A DNA stretch of 15,770 bases, from assembly GCA_934120735.1 (NCBI GenBank), contig CAKOVA010000047.1, positions 1 to 15,770 of the forward strand, read 5' to 3'. Made by a program: the position numbers and the translations under genes. Below are positions 7,293 through 13,972 of the stretch, in pieces. How positions within the stretch are numbered: position 1 is the stretch's first letter; the number at the start of each line of letters is the position of its first letter. The notes below the pieces were generated by a model. That model saw only the letters and a list, made by a program, of their open reading frames with translations. It was not told the DNA's origin and searched no databases. This stretch comes from an uncultured Prevotella sp. Its GTDB lineage: Bacteria > Bacteroidota > Bacteroidia > Bacteroidales > Bacteroidaceae.

Positions 7293-8060
7293 ATGAACAA
7301 TGATATCATATCTCCCGAGAACCTGGTTTATGCCAAACCGGAACTGATGAACGATACAACCATGCACTATTGTCCTGGTTGTTCGCACGGTGTCGTGCAT
7401 AAATTGGTGGCCGAAGTCATTGTAGAAATGCAGATGGAGGAAAAGACTGTTGGCGTATGTCCAGTAGGTTGTGCGGTTTTTGCTTATCGTTACCTGGACA
7501 TAGACTGGCAAGAAGCACCACATGGACGTGCTCCTGCGTTGGCAACGGCTGTGAAACGACTGTGGCCCGACCGCTTGGTTTTCACCTATCAAGGTGATGG
7601 TGACCTGGCATGTATAGGCACTGCTGAGTCGATTCATGCATTAAATAGAGGTGAAAACATAGTCATGATATTCATCAACAACGCCATTTATGGCATGACA
7701 GGCGGTCAAATGGCACCGACAACGCTTTTGGGTCAGAAGACCAGCACGTGTCCTTATGGACGCGATCCCAAACTACATGGCTATCCACTCAACATCACAG
7801 AGTTGGCTTCTAAGTTGGAAGGAACCTGCTATGTCACACGACAAAGTGTAGATACCGTAGCTTCCATCCGCCAAGCGAAGAAGGCCATCAAGAAAGCTTT
7901 CACTGCTTCGATGGAGGGAAAAGGGTCTTCACTTGTTGAAATGGTTAGCACATGCAACAGCGGATGGAAGGTTTCACCCGCTAAAGCCAATGAGTGGATG
8001 CGCGAAAACATGTTCGATAATTATCCAAAGGGCGATCTGAAAGACAATACAGGTCTATAA
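7293..8060 (+). CDS. korB: 2-oxoacid:ferredoxin oxidoreductase beta subunit (thiamine pyrophosphate-binding)
   Basis: This 255-residue subunit binds the pyrophosphate end of thiamine diphosphate. The motif GDGD (101-104) and the Asn129-Asn130 pair form the GDG-x-NN cofactor signature, followed by AIYGMTGGQ. An early CPGCSH (27-32) and HGRAPALATAVKR are also characteristic of KOR/VOR beta subunits. It begins one base after korA, and korC follows 21 bp downstream. The short length, without a ferredoxin domain, agrees with a separate delta subunit in the cluster. Confidence 0.93.
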   Translation: MNNDIISPENLVYAKPELMNDTTMHYCPGCSHGVVHKLVAEVIVEMQMEEKTVGVCPVGCAVFAYRYLDIDWQEAPHGRAPALATAVKRLWPDRLVFTYQGDGDLACIGTAESIHALNRGENIVMIFINNAIYGMTGGQMAPTTLLGQKTSTCPYGRDPKLHGYPLNITELASKLEGTCYVTRQSVDTVASIRQAKKAIKKAFTASMEGKGSSLVEMVSTCNSGWKVSPAKANEWMRENMFDNYPKGDLKDNTGL

Positions 8061-8066
8061 CCAAAC

Positions 8067-8072
8067 AGGAGG
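8067..8072 (+). promoter_or_regulatory. Strong Shine-Dalgarno sequence before korC
   Basis: AGGAGG lies 9 bp before the korC ATG. It is one of two perfect sites in this operon; the other precedes folD. Both sit in the only gaps of 20-30 bp preceded by a stop codon, where coupling to the upstream gene would be weakest. Confidence 0.6.
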
Positions 8073-8081
8073 AAACAACGT

Positions 8082-8627
8082 ATGAAGACAGAAATTATCA
8101 TATCGGGCTTTGGCGGACAGGGTGTACTTTCTATGGGTAAGATCCTGGCTTATTCGGGCTTGATGGAAGAAAAAGAGGTGACATGGATGCCTGCTTACGG
8201 ACCAGAGCAACGTGGTGGAACGGCCAATGTGACGGTCATTGTGAGCGACGAGCGCATTTCATCGCCCATCTTAAGTAAATATGACGTAGCAATTGTGCTC
8301 AACCAGCCTTCCTTAGACAAGTTTCAACCGAAGATAAAGCCTGGAGGCATCTTGATATACGATGGTAATGGCATCGTCAATCCACCATCAAGGACGGATA
8401 TACAGGTCTATCGTATCGATGCAATGGAACAGGCTGCCGAGATGAAGAACGCCAAGGTATTCAACATGATCGTGCTGGGTGGACTCTTGAAAGTAAGTCC
8501 TGTGGTCAGTACTGATGGCCTACAAAAGGCTCTCTACAAGTCTTTACCCGAGCGACATCATCACATGATTCCGCTCAACATGCAGGCTGTAGACATGGGA
8601 ATGAAACTCATTACTAAACAAAGATAA
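8082..8627 (+). CDS. korC: 2-oxoacid:ferredoxin oxidoreductase gamma subunit
   Basis: This 181-residue protein is the gamma/CoA-binding-type subunit of the oxidoreductase complex. The N-terminal GFGGQG (9-14) and the later PAYGPEQRGGTAN segment are diagnostic of the family. Length is normal. With delta, alpha and beta upstream it completes a four-subunit enzyme, which in anaerobes either oxidises 2-oxoacids to acyl-CoA with ferredoxin reduction or runs in the carboxylating direction. It is the last gene before the terminator at 8659. Confidence 0.93.
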   Translation: MKTEIIISGFGGQGVLSMGKILAYSGLMEEKEVTWMPAYGPEQRGGTANVTVIVSDERISSPILSKYDVAIVLNQPSLDKFQPKIKPGGILIYDGNGIVNPPSRTDIQVYRIDAMEQAAEMKNAKVFNMIVLGGLLKVSPVVSTDGLQKALYKSLPERHHHMIPLNMQAVDMGMKLITKQR

Positions 8628-8658
8628 CTTGATTTTTATAACTCTCTAATTTTTTTTC

Positions 8659-8693
8659 AGAGCTGGTCGTAGTGATTACGGTCAGCTCTTTTT
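8659..8693 (+). terminator. Rho-independent terminator of the ffh-kor operon
   Basis: AGAGCTG pairs with CAGCTCT. The stem continues through two G-U pairs into CGTA/TACG around a 5-nt loop, and TTTTT follows. It lies 31 bp after the korC stop. A run of T just before the stem would also give the opposite strand a partial terminator. Confidence 0.88.
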
Positions 8694-8821
8694 ACTTCTT
8701 CTGTTTCAATACATTTGCATCATCAGCATCATACTATTAGACTAAAAATGTAAAAAAAAGACTGCAATTTCCAAATATAAATCAAGTAAATGCTATAAAA
8801 TGTCAAAAATATTCGCATTTC

Positions 8822-8853
8822 TTTGGTAATTATTGTTTTTTTCTTTTACTTTG
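8822..8853 (+). promoter_or_regulatory. Promoter of ompA
   Basis: TTTG (8822-8825) and TTACTTTG (8846-8853) match the Bacteroidetes -33 and -7 elements, with a 20-bp spacer and one mismatch in the -7 element. The predicted leader is about 45 nt. The 120 bp upstream is very AT-rich, which could act like an UP element, and holds a weak inverted repeat (AAATGC at 8788, GCATTT at 8815). I see no gene between 8694 and 8903. Confidence 0.6.
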
Positions 8854-8903
8854 TCAATACAAATAGGAAACAAAAACATTATAATTGATTAAATTTAAGG
8901 TAA

Positions 8904-10055
8904 ATGAAAAAATTAGGATTACTTATTACAGCAGCTGCCATGGCAGCATCTGTTTCAGCACAGACTGTAACAGAAAGCAAGACATTTGACAACTTTTATA
9001 TTGGTATTAACGGTGGAGTTGCAACCAAAACAACGGGAAACAGTTGGATGAAGAACTTGAATCCCAATGCGGGTCTTCGTATTGGTCGCAATTTTACGCC
9101 AGTTTTTGGTATGGCTGCAGAGAGCAATGCTTACTTCTCTAACAAGCCTCTCGCATCAACCGGTACAGCTGTACGCGCGCTCAACACCAGCTTGTTGGGT
9201 ACAGTAAACCTCAGTAATTGGTTCGGTGGATATACTGGTGAGCCTCGTTCGTTCGAGTTGGTTGGTTTGTATGGATTTGGTTGGGGTCACTTGTTTGGTA
9301 ACACCGATGCTTACAAGAAGATGAATCACGACAACCTGATTTCCAAAGCAGCCGTTGACTTCGTGTTCAACTTGGGCACTGAGAAGGCATGGCAGTTCTA
9401 TGTAGAACCAGCTATTGTATGGGCTTTGAACGGCGATGGTACACAACCCATTGAGTACAACATCAACAAGTCAGCAGTACAGTTGAACGCTGGTTTCGTT
9501 TACAAGTTCAAGAACTCTAACGGAACCAACAACTTCACCATCGCACAGCTTCGCGATCAGGCTGAAATTGATGGCTTGAATGCACAAATCAACAGCCTTC
9601 GTAGCGACTTGAATGGTAAGGATGCTCAACTTTCTAACAAGGATCGTCAGATTTCCGATCTTCAGAAAGCACTTGAAGAGTGCAAAAACAAGAAGCCTGT
9701 ATACGTGAAGCCAGCTACGGCAACCAACCTGCAACCAACGGTTCTCTTCCGTGTTGGCCAGAGCGTTGTAGACCGTTCTCAGATGCCAAACGTTGAGATG
9801 ATTGCCAAATACATGAAGAATCATAAGGATGCCAAGATCACCATCAAGGGCTATGCTTCACCGGAAGGTCCGGCAGAGCTGAACCAACGTCTATCAGAGA
9901 ATCGTGCTAAGAATGTCAAGAACTTGCTCGTAGACAAGTATAAGATTGCTCCTAACCGCTTGACAGTTGTTGGTATGGGCGTGACAGACAAGCTGTTCAA
10001 GGAATATGACTTCAACCGTGTGGCTACTTTCAATGACGATACAAGCGTTGAATAA
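8904..10055 (+). CDS. ompA: OmpA-family outer membrane protein
   Basis: This 383-residue protein has a clear signal peptide (MKK, a hydrophobic core, and cleavage after SVSA at about residue 19). An eight-stranded beta-barrel-like region rich in alternating aromatic and Gly residues spans about 25-205. A coiled-coil linker (about 213-265) contains LNAQINSLRSDL and similar heptads. An OmpA/MotB-like C-terminal domain runs from about 285. In that domain the usual GHTDxxG reads GYASPEG (316-322), while Arg334 of the LSENRAKNV motif is kept. The protein should anchor the outer membrane to peptidoglycan. The gene is monocistronic, with its own promoter and terminator. Codon use looks like that of a highly expressed gene, but I did not compute this. 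Confidence 0.9.
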   Translation: MKKLGLLITAAAMAASVSAQTVTESKTFDNFYIGINGGVATKTTGNSWMKNLNPNAGLRIGRNFTPVFGMAAESNAYFSNKPLASTGTAVRALNTSLLGTVNLSNWFGGYTGEPRSFELVGLYGFGWGHLFGNTDAYKKMNHDNLISKAAVDFVFNLGTEKAWQFYVEPAIVWALNGDGTQPIEYNINKSAVQLNAGFVYKFKNSNGTNNFTIAQLRDQAEIDGLNAQINSLRSDLNGKDAQLSNKDRQISDLQKALEECKNKKPVYVKPATATNLQPTVLFRVGQSVVDRSQMPNVEMIAKYMKNHKDAKITIKGYASPEGPAELNQRLSENRAKNVKNLLVDKYKIAPNRLTVVGMGVTDKLFKEYDFNRVATFNDDTSVE

Positions 10056-10080
10056 GCAACCATAAGATTAAAATATCATC

Positions 10081-10117
10081 AAATCCCGATGTTCTTCTAT
10101 AGCGCATCGGGATTTTT
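10081..10117 (+). terminator. Rho-independent terminator of ompA
   Basis: An 11-bp perfect stem (AAATCCCGATG with CATCGGGATTT) encloses a 13-nt loop and ends in a T run. It lies 25 bp after the ompA stop. The A run on the left arm makes it potentially bidirectional, but no gene converges from the right. Confidence 0.9.
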
Positions 10118-10268
10118 TAGTGTCCTGCCAACAGCCCTCGTTCTACCTTTTTTCACCAATGAGATGAATGAGAAATGTCATTATCAACAGCGAACAAGTA
10201 ACGAAAACTACTTTCTTCGTCATCAAAGCAGATTATTTTGCGGATGATAAAATAATCGTGTATCCAAT

Positions 10269-10319
10269 GGGGTTATATTCTATAGTAACCCCTATTTCGC
10301 GCCAAAGCCTAAGGGGGTT
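10269..10319 (+). promoter_or_regulatory. Alternative hairpins in the thioesterase 5' region
   Basis: GGGGTTA (10269-10275) pairs perfectly with TAACCCC (10286-10292) around a 10-nt loop. The right arm can instead pair with GGGGGTT (10313-10319) through AACCCC. The two folds exclude each other, as in an attenuator or translational switch. The second fold ends about 25 bp before the likely start codon. No T run follows either stem, so a terminator is not indicated. Confidence 0.35.
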
Positions 10320-10344
10320 GCGAAACATCCACATCAACAACAAC

Positions 10345-11157
10345 ATGAAAATGAATCTTTTAAGCAAGGTTGGACGCTATTCCTTCCTGTCAGAACCCTT
10401 CCATTGCGACTTCTCTCAGCGGCTGTTCATTGGCCGTTTGGGTAATATTTTGCTCAATGCCGCTGATTTCCACTCCAACGAACGTGGTTACGGCATGACC
10501 ACTCTCCATCCGCTTCACAAAACTTGGGTGCTTTCTCGTCTAGCCATCGAGCTGGAAGAGATGCCCACGGCTTATCAAAAGTTCTACGTTGAAACGTGGG
10601 TGGAGGGTGTCATGAAATACTTTACCAACCGTAATTTTGCGGTGGTTGACGAAGGTGGACAAGTATTTGGCTATGGCCGTAGCGTTTGGGCCATGATTGA
10701 TACAGACACACGCCAGCCCACCGACATCCAAACCGTCAACGATGGAATTGTCACTCAGTATGCTGAACCCGAAAAAACTTGCCCCATTGACAAGCCTTCT
10801 CGGGTGAAGATGACCGACGCTGCCCAACGGATACGCAACATCGGCACTTGTTATAGTGATGTCGACATGAACGGACACATCAACAGCGTGAAGTATATTG
10901 AGCATGTTATGGATCTCTGGAACATGGATTTTCATCGCTCGCATCAGCTCAAGCGGATTGATGTGGCCTATGTGGCCGAGGCTTATGGCGGAGATGAATT
11001 GGCCTTTTATGTGGAGCAGACTGGTTCCGAAGAATACTGTGTGCGAATCACCAAATACGCAAAAGCAGCGCCTCAAGAAGTGGAAGTTTGTAGGTGTAAA
11101 TTGCTCTTTGTTCATGCACGCCGCTTTCTTGTTTTTCTACCGTTCCAAAGTCAATGA
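10345..11157 (+). CDS. Acyl-ACP thioesterase (FatA/FatB family)
   Basis: This protein of about 270 residues has two hotdog domains and hydrolyses acyl-acyl carrier protein, releasing free fatty acids and ending elongation. The first half has LLNAADFHSNERGYGM and HPLHKTWVLSRL. The second carries the catalytic-site DMNGHINSVKYIEHVMDLW with its conserved Asn and His. The frame stays open upstream to an ATG at 10168, but the extra 59 residues resemble no family member I know and overlap hairpin sequence, so I start at 10345 (10351 is also possible). The expected C-terminus is near CRCKLLFV; about 14 further residues run into the 22-bp repeat, which supplies the stop codon. Thus the tail is probably not functional. 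Confidence 0.85.
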   Translation: MKMNLLSKVGRYSFLSEPFHCDFSQRLFIGRLGNILLNAADFHSNERGYGMTTLHPLHKTWVLSRLAIELEEMPTAYQKFYVETWVEGVMKYFTNRNFAVVDEGGQVFGYGRSVWAMIDTDTRQPTDIQTVNDGIVTQYAEPEKTCPIDKPSRVKMTDAAQRIRNIGTCYSDVDMNGHINSVKYIEHVMDLWNMDFHRSHQLKRIDVAYVAEAYGGDELAFYVEQTGSEEYCVRITKYAKAAPQEVEVCRCKLLFVHARRFLVFLPFQSQ

Positions 11158-11184
11158 GTTTGGCGTGCAAAGTCAATGAGTTTG
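11141..11184 (-). repeat. Two inverted copies of the 22-bp repeat
   Basis: Two units with exact 22-bp spacing read CCAAAGTCAATGAGTTTGG (11145) and CAAAGTCAATGAGTTTGG (11168) on the + strand. On the - strand each begins CAAACTCATTGACTTTG, one base different from the start of the third unit of the array at 3083-3170. The core is a near-perfect palindrome: all but one base pair match about the centre. The thioesterase stop codon (11155-11157) lies inside the first unit. Confidence 0.85.
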
Positions 11185-11185
11185 G

Positions 11186-11302
11186 AAAAGACGATCTATA
11201 GACGCGGTGAAAATAAGGTAAATGGACTGGGCTACGGGTGTTGAATGATGGCCCGAAGTATTTTGCTTTCTGATTTTCATGCCTACAATAATAGATGTAA
11301 AA
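11186..11302. other. Intergenic region after the thioesterase gene
   Basis: This stretch holds no gene. A weak stem (GGGCTA at 11229-11234 with TGGCCC at 11249-11254) is followed by a loosely T-rich stretch and might act as a terminator for the thioesterase, but it lacks a proper T run. Confidence 0.35.
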
Positions 11303-11334
11303 ATTGCAGTATTGAAGAAAAATATTTAACTTTG
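11303..11334 (+). promoter_or_regulatory. Promoter of the glf-gmd nucleotide-sugar genes
   Basis: ATTG (11303-11306) and TAACTTTG (11327-11334) form a Bacteroidetes -33/-7 pair with 20-bp spacing; the -7 element matches the consensus exactly. It is about 300 bp before glf, leaving an untypically long leader with a small stem (TCTATG/CATAGA at 11476-11490), a 15-codon frame at 11442-11489 and the 28-codon frame described separately. Confidence 0.6.
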
Positions 11335-11549
11335 CCCACAGAACTAGATACGCTATGTTTTGAGTGCTCTGCGGGTGATTCGGTTGCCCTACGGTGGAGT
11401 TGAGAAACGGAGAAGAGTAAGCGCGCTTGCCTGTCAGCTGGATGGGTGAGGAGAAGATGGTTTATCCTTTTTCGTTCTATGCTTCATAGAGCATTCAATT
11501 CCTTTTTCAGCAGTGTGTACCTATTCATCCATGATATAGAGAATTTAGG

Positions 11550-11636
11550 ATGAATTCCTGCGGTCGATCGTGTGTATCGTGCGTAGAATCGATGATACAT
11601 CCTATTTCACTCCTTCCCCCCTTTTTACGAATATAG
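11550..11636 (+). other. Candidate 28-codon upstream open reading frame before glf
   Basis: An ATG at 11550 opens a frame of 28 codons whose TAG stop (11634-11636) shares its last base with a GTG (11636-11638) in the glf frame. The TAGTG overlap is a classic arrangement for translational coupling and would explain how glf is started without an ATG. The peptide resembles nothing I know and is rich in Ser, Cys, Ile and Pro. It may only serve to deliver ribosomes. Chance is possible for so short a frame. Confidence 0.35.
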
Positions 11637-12775
11637 TGGCTTTGAGCACGCAAAAATATGATTTTCTCATTGTTGGTGCAGGTCTCTTTGGCTGTATGTT
11701 TGCCCATCTGGCAACCCAGCGAGGCAAGAAGTGTCTGGTGATTGACAAGCGGCCTCACTTGGGTGGCAATCTTTATTGCGAACACCTGGAGGGCATTCAC
11801 GTGCATCGGTATGGCGCTCACATCTTCCATACGAACAGCAAGCGGGTGTGGAATTTTGTTAATTCCATCGTGGAGTTCAATCGCTACACCAATTCGCCGG
11901 TGGCCAACTACAAGGGACAGCTGTACAATCTGCCGTTCAACATGAACACGTTTTATCAGATGTGGGGCGTCACCACGCCGGCGGAGGCGCAGGCTAAGCT
12001 TGACGAGCAGCGTGCCGAAGCTGTGGCTAAGATGAAAGCCGAAGGCATTGACGAGCCTCGCAACTTGGAAGAGCAGGCCTTGGTGCTCATCGGTCGCGAC
12101 ATCTACGAACGGCTCATCAAAGGCTATACTGAGAAGCAGTGGGGGAGGAAGTGCACCGAGCTACCCGCATTCATCATCAAGCGGTTGCCTGTGAGGTTGG
12201 TTTTTGACAACAACTACTTCAACAACACCTATCAAGGCATTCCCATAGGAGGATATAACAAGCTGATAGACGGACTGTTGGATGGTGTTGAGACCCAGGT
12301 GAACACTGACTTCTTTGACGACCGGGACAAGTGGAAGGGTGTGGCCGACAAGATTGTATATACCGGGAAAATCGATGATTATTTCGATTATGCTCTGGGC
12401 AAGCTTGAGTATCGCACCGTGCGTTTCGAAACCGAGGTGCTCAACACGGCCAACTACCAGGGTAATGCGGTGGTGAACTACACGGAGGCCGAGGTGCCCT
12501 ACACGCGTATTATCGAGCACAAGCACTTCGAGATGTTCGGTCCGAATGTGGATAAAAATCCCAAGACTGTCATCTCGCGTGAATATTCTACGGAGTGGGC
12601 ACCTGGCATGGAACCCTACTATCCCGTGAACGACAGTCGCAACAGCGAACTGTATGCCCGCTACAAGGCGTTGGCTGACAAGGAGGAAAACGTGATCTTC
12701 GGTGGGCGTTTGGCAGAATATAAATATTACGACATGGCACCGATTGTAGACAAGGTGCTGAGCATGTTTGATTAA
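11636..12775 (+). CDS. glf: UDP-galactopyranose mutase
   Basis: This flavoenzyme of about 379 residues converts UDP-galactopyranose to UDP-galactofuranose for surface polysaccharide. The FAD-binding GAGLFG lies near residues 14-19, followed by [15 protein letters not shown]. The [26 protein letters not shown] and RLPVR stretches are family hallmarks, and the length agrees with E. coli Glf (367). No in-frame ATG lies between the preceding stop (11546) and the FAD motif. Possible starts are GTG at 11570, 11579 or 11636 and TTG at 11642. I prefer 11636 because it overlaps a stop codon and gives the expected N-terminus. gmd follows 10 bp downstream. Confidence 0.93.
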   Translation: MALSTQKYDFLIVGAGLFGCMFAHLATQRGKKCLVIDKRPHLGGNLYCEHLEGIHVHRYGAHIFHTNSKRVWNFVNSIVEFNRYTNSPVANYKGQLYNLPFNMNTFYQMWGVTTPAEAQAKLDEQRAEAVAKMKAEGIDEPRNLEEQALVLIGRDIYERLIKGYTEKQWGRKCTELPAFIIKRLPVRLVFDNNYFNNTYQGIPIGGYNKLIDGLLDGVETQVNTDFFDDRDKWKGVADKIVYTGKIDDYFDYALGKLEYRTVRFETEVLNTANYQGNAVVNYTEAEVPYTRIIEHKHFEMFGPNVDKNPKTVISREYSTEWAPGMEPYYPVNDSRNSELYARYKALADKEENVIFGGRLAEYKYYDMAPIVDKVLSMFD

Positions 12776-12785
12776 GATAAGAATA

Positions 12786-13844
12786 ATGACAAGTTCAAAA
12801 GTAGCTTTAATCACCGGTATCACCGGGCAGGACGGCAGTTATTTGGCCGAATTCCTCATTGATAAAGGATATGAAGTACACGGACTGCTGCGTCGCAGTT
12901 CGTCGTTCAATACGGGTCGCATCGAACACTTGTATTTAGACGAGTGGGTGCGCGATATGAAGAAAGACCGGTTGGTGAACCTGCATTGGGCTGACATGAC
13001 CGACTCTTCGTCATTGATTAGAATCATTGGCGAGATTCATCCAACAGAAATATACAATCTGGCGGCACAGAGTCATGTGAAAGTGAGTTTCGATGTGCCC
13101 GAATACACAGCCGACACTGATGCGATTGGTGTGCTTCGACTGTTGGAAGCGGTTCGTATTTGTGGCTTAGAAAAGAGTTGTCGCATCTATCAGGCCAGCA
13201 CGTCAGAGTTGTTTGGCAAGGTACAAGAAGTTCCACAGAGGGAAACAACGCCGTTTTATCCGCGTTCTCCCTATGCCGTGGCCAAACTCTATGGCTTTTG
13301 GATTATGAAGAATTATCGCGAAAGCTATGGCATGTACTGCTGCAACGGCATCTTGTTCAACCACGAGAGCGAGCGGAGAGGTGAGAATTTCGTCACCCGT
13401 AAGATTACCTTGGCTGCTGCACGTATAGCGCATGGGTTGCAAGACAAACTGTATCTTGGTAACTTAGACGCACGACGCGACTGGGGTTATGCGCCCGATT
13501 ATGTGCAGTGCATGTGGCTGATGTTGCAGCAAGAGCAGCCTGATGATTTCGTCATTGCCACAGGCGAATATTATAGTGTGCGCGACTTTGCCACCTTATC
13601 ATTCCATCATGCGGGCATCGAGCTTGAATGGAAGGATAAGGGGATGAATGAAAAGGGCATTGACAAGGCGACGGGAAAGGTGCTTGTGGAGGTAGAACCC
13701 AAGTACTTCCGCCCCGCTGACGTCGAACAATTGCTCGGTGATCCAACAAAGGCGAAAGAAAAATTGGGCTGGAATCCTCGCCAAACTTCGTTTGAAGAAT
13801 TGGTCAAGAAGATGACAGAGTTTGATTTGAAGCATGTGAAATAA
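12786..13844 (+). CDS. gmd: GDP-mannose 4,6-dehydratase
   Basis: This 352-residue short-chain dehydrogenase/reductase-fold enzyme turns GDP-D-mannose into GDP-4-keto-6-deoxy-D-mannose, the first step toward GDP-L-fucose and related sugars. The NADP-binding TGITGQDG spans 10-17. Catalytic residues correspond to Thr139, Glu141, Tyr163 and Lys167, and Thr to Tyr is 24 residues apart as in E. coli Gmd. [15 protein letters not shown] and the C-terminal [21 protein letters not shown] are also typical. I start at the ATG at 12786, because an upstream in-frame ATG at 12768 lies inside glf. The product is used by the fcl gene downstream. Confidence 0.96.
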   Translation: MTSSKVALITGITGQDGSYLAEFLIDKGYEVHGLLRRSSSFNTGRIEHLYLDEWVRDMKKDRLVNLHWADMTDSSSLIRIIGEIHPTEIYNLAAQSHVKVSFDVPEYTADTDAIGVLRLLEAVRICGLEKSCRIYQASTSELFGKVQEVPQRETTPFYPRSPYAVAKLYGFWIMKNYRESYGMYCCNGILFNHESERRGENFVTRKITLAAARIAHGLQDKLYLGNLDARRDWGYAPDYVQCMWLMLQQEQPDDFVIATGEYYSVRDFATLSFHHAGIELEWKDKGMNEKGIDKATGKVLVEVEPKYFRPADVEQLLGDPTKAKEKLGWNPRQTSFEELVKKMTEFDLKHVK

Positions 13845-13863
13845 TAAGGAAAATAGCTTTTTC

Positions 13864-13944
13864 TTTCTAGATTATCTATTTTTCCTAGATTACCTAGTAT
13901 TCCTAGATTTCCCAGCACTCCTAGGATTCCTAGTGTTCCTAGTA
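13864..13944. repeat. 9-bp tandem repeat, nine copies, between gmd and fcl
   Basis: Nine units of 9 bp run without a break in register. The consensus is TTCCTAGAT, with variants such as TACCTAGTA, TTCCCAGCA and CTCCTAGGA. The first two units are the most degenerate. Each full unit contains CTAG, a tetramer that is rare in many bacterial genomes. The block starts 20 bp after the gmd stop and ends 28 bp before fcl. Read on the - strand it encodes a repeating Leu-Gly-x stretch that is not a gene. Confidence 0.85.
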
Positions 13945-13972
13945 AATCAACAAAACCATCCATTCATCAATC

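Noticed and set aside
10168..10344. 59-residue N-terminal extension of the thioesterase
   Set aside because: It does not resemble the family, covers hairpin sequence and precedes a start codon that gives the expected N-terminus.
11442..11489. 15-codon leader peptide before glf
   Set aside because: No run of regulatory codons and no attenuator after it; too short to support.
12161..12823. 220-residue reading frame on the - strand
   Set aside because: It is antisense to glf, whose protein is clearly conserved; the antisense product has no recognisable motif.
13607..13963. Minus-strand protein with a Leu-Gly-x repeat
   Set aside because: The repeat is only the 9-bp DNA repeat translated; the rest is antisense to gmd.
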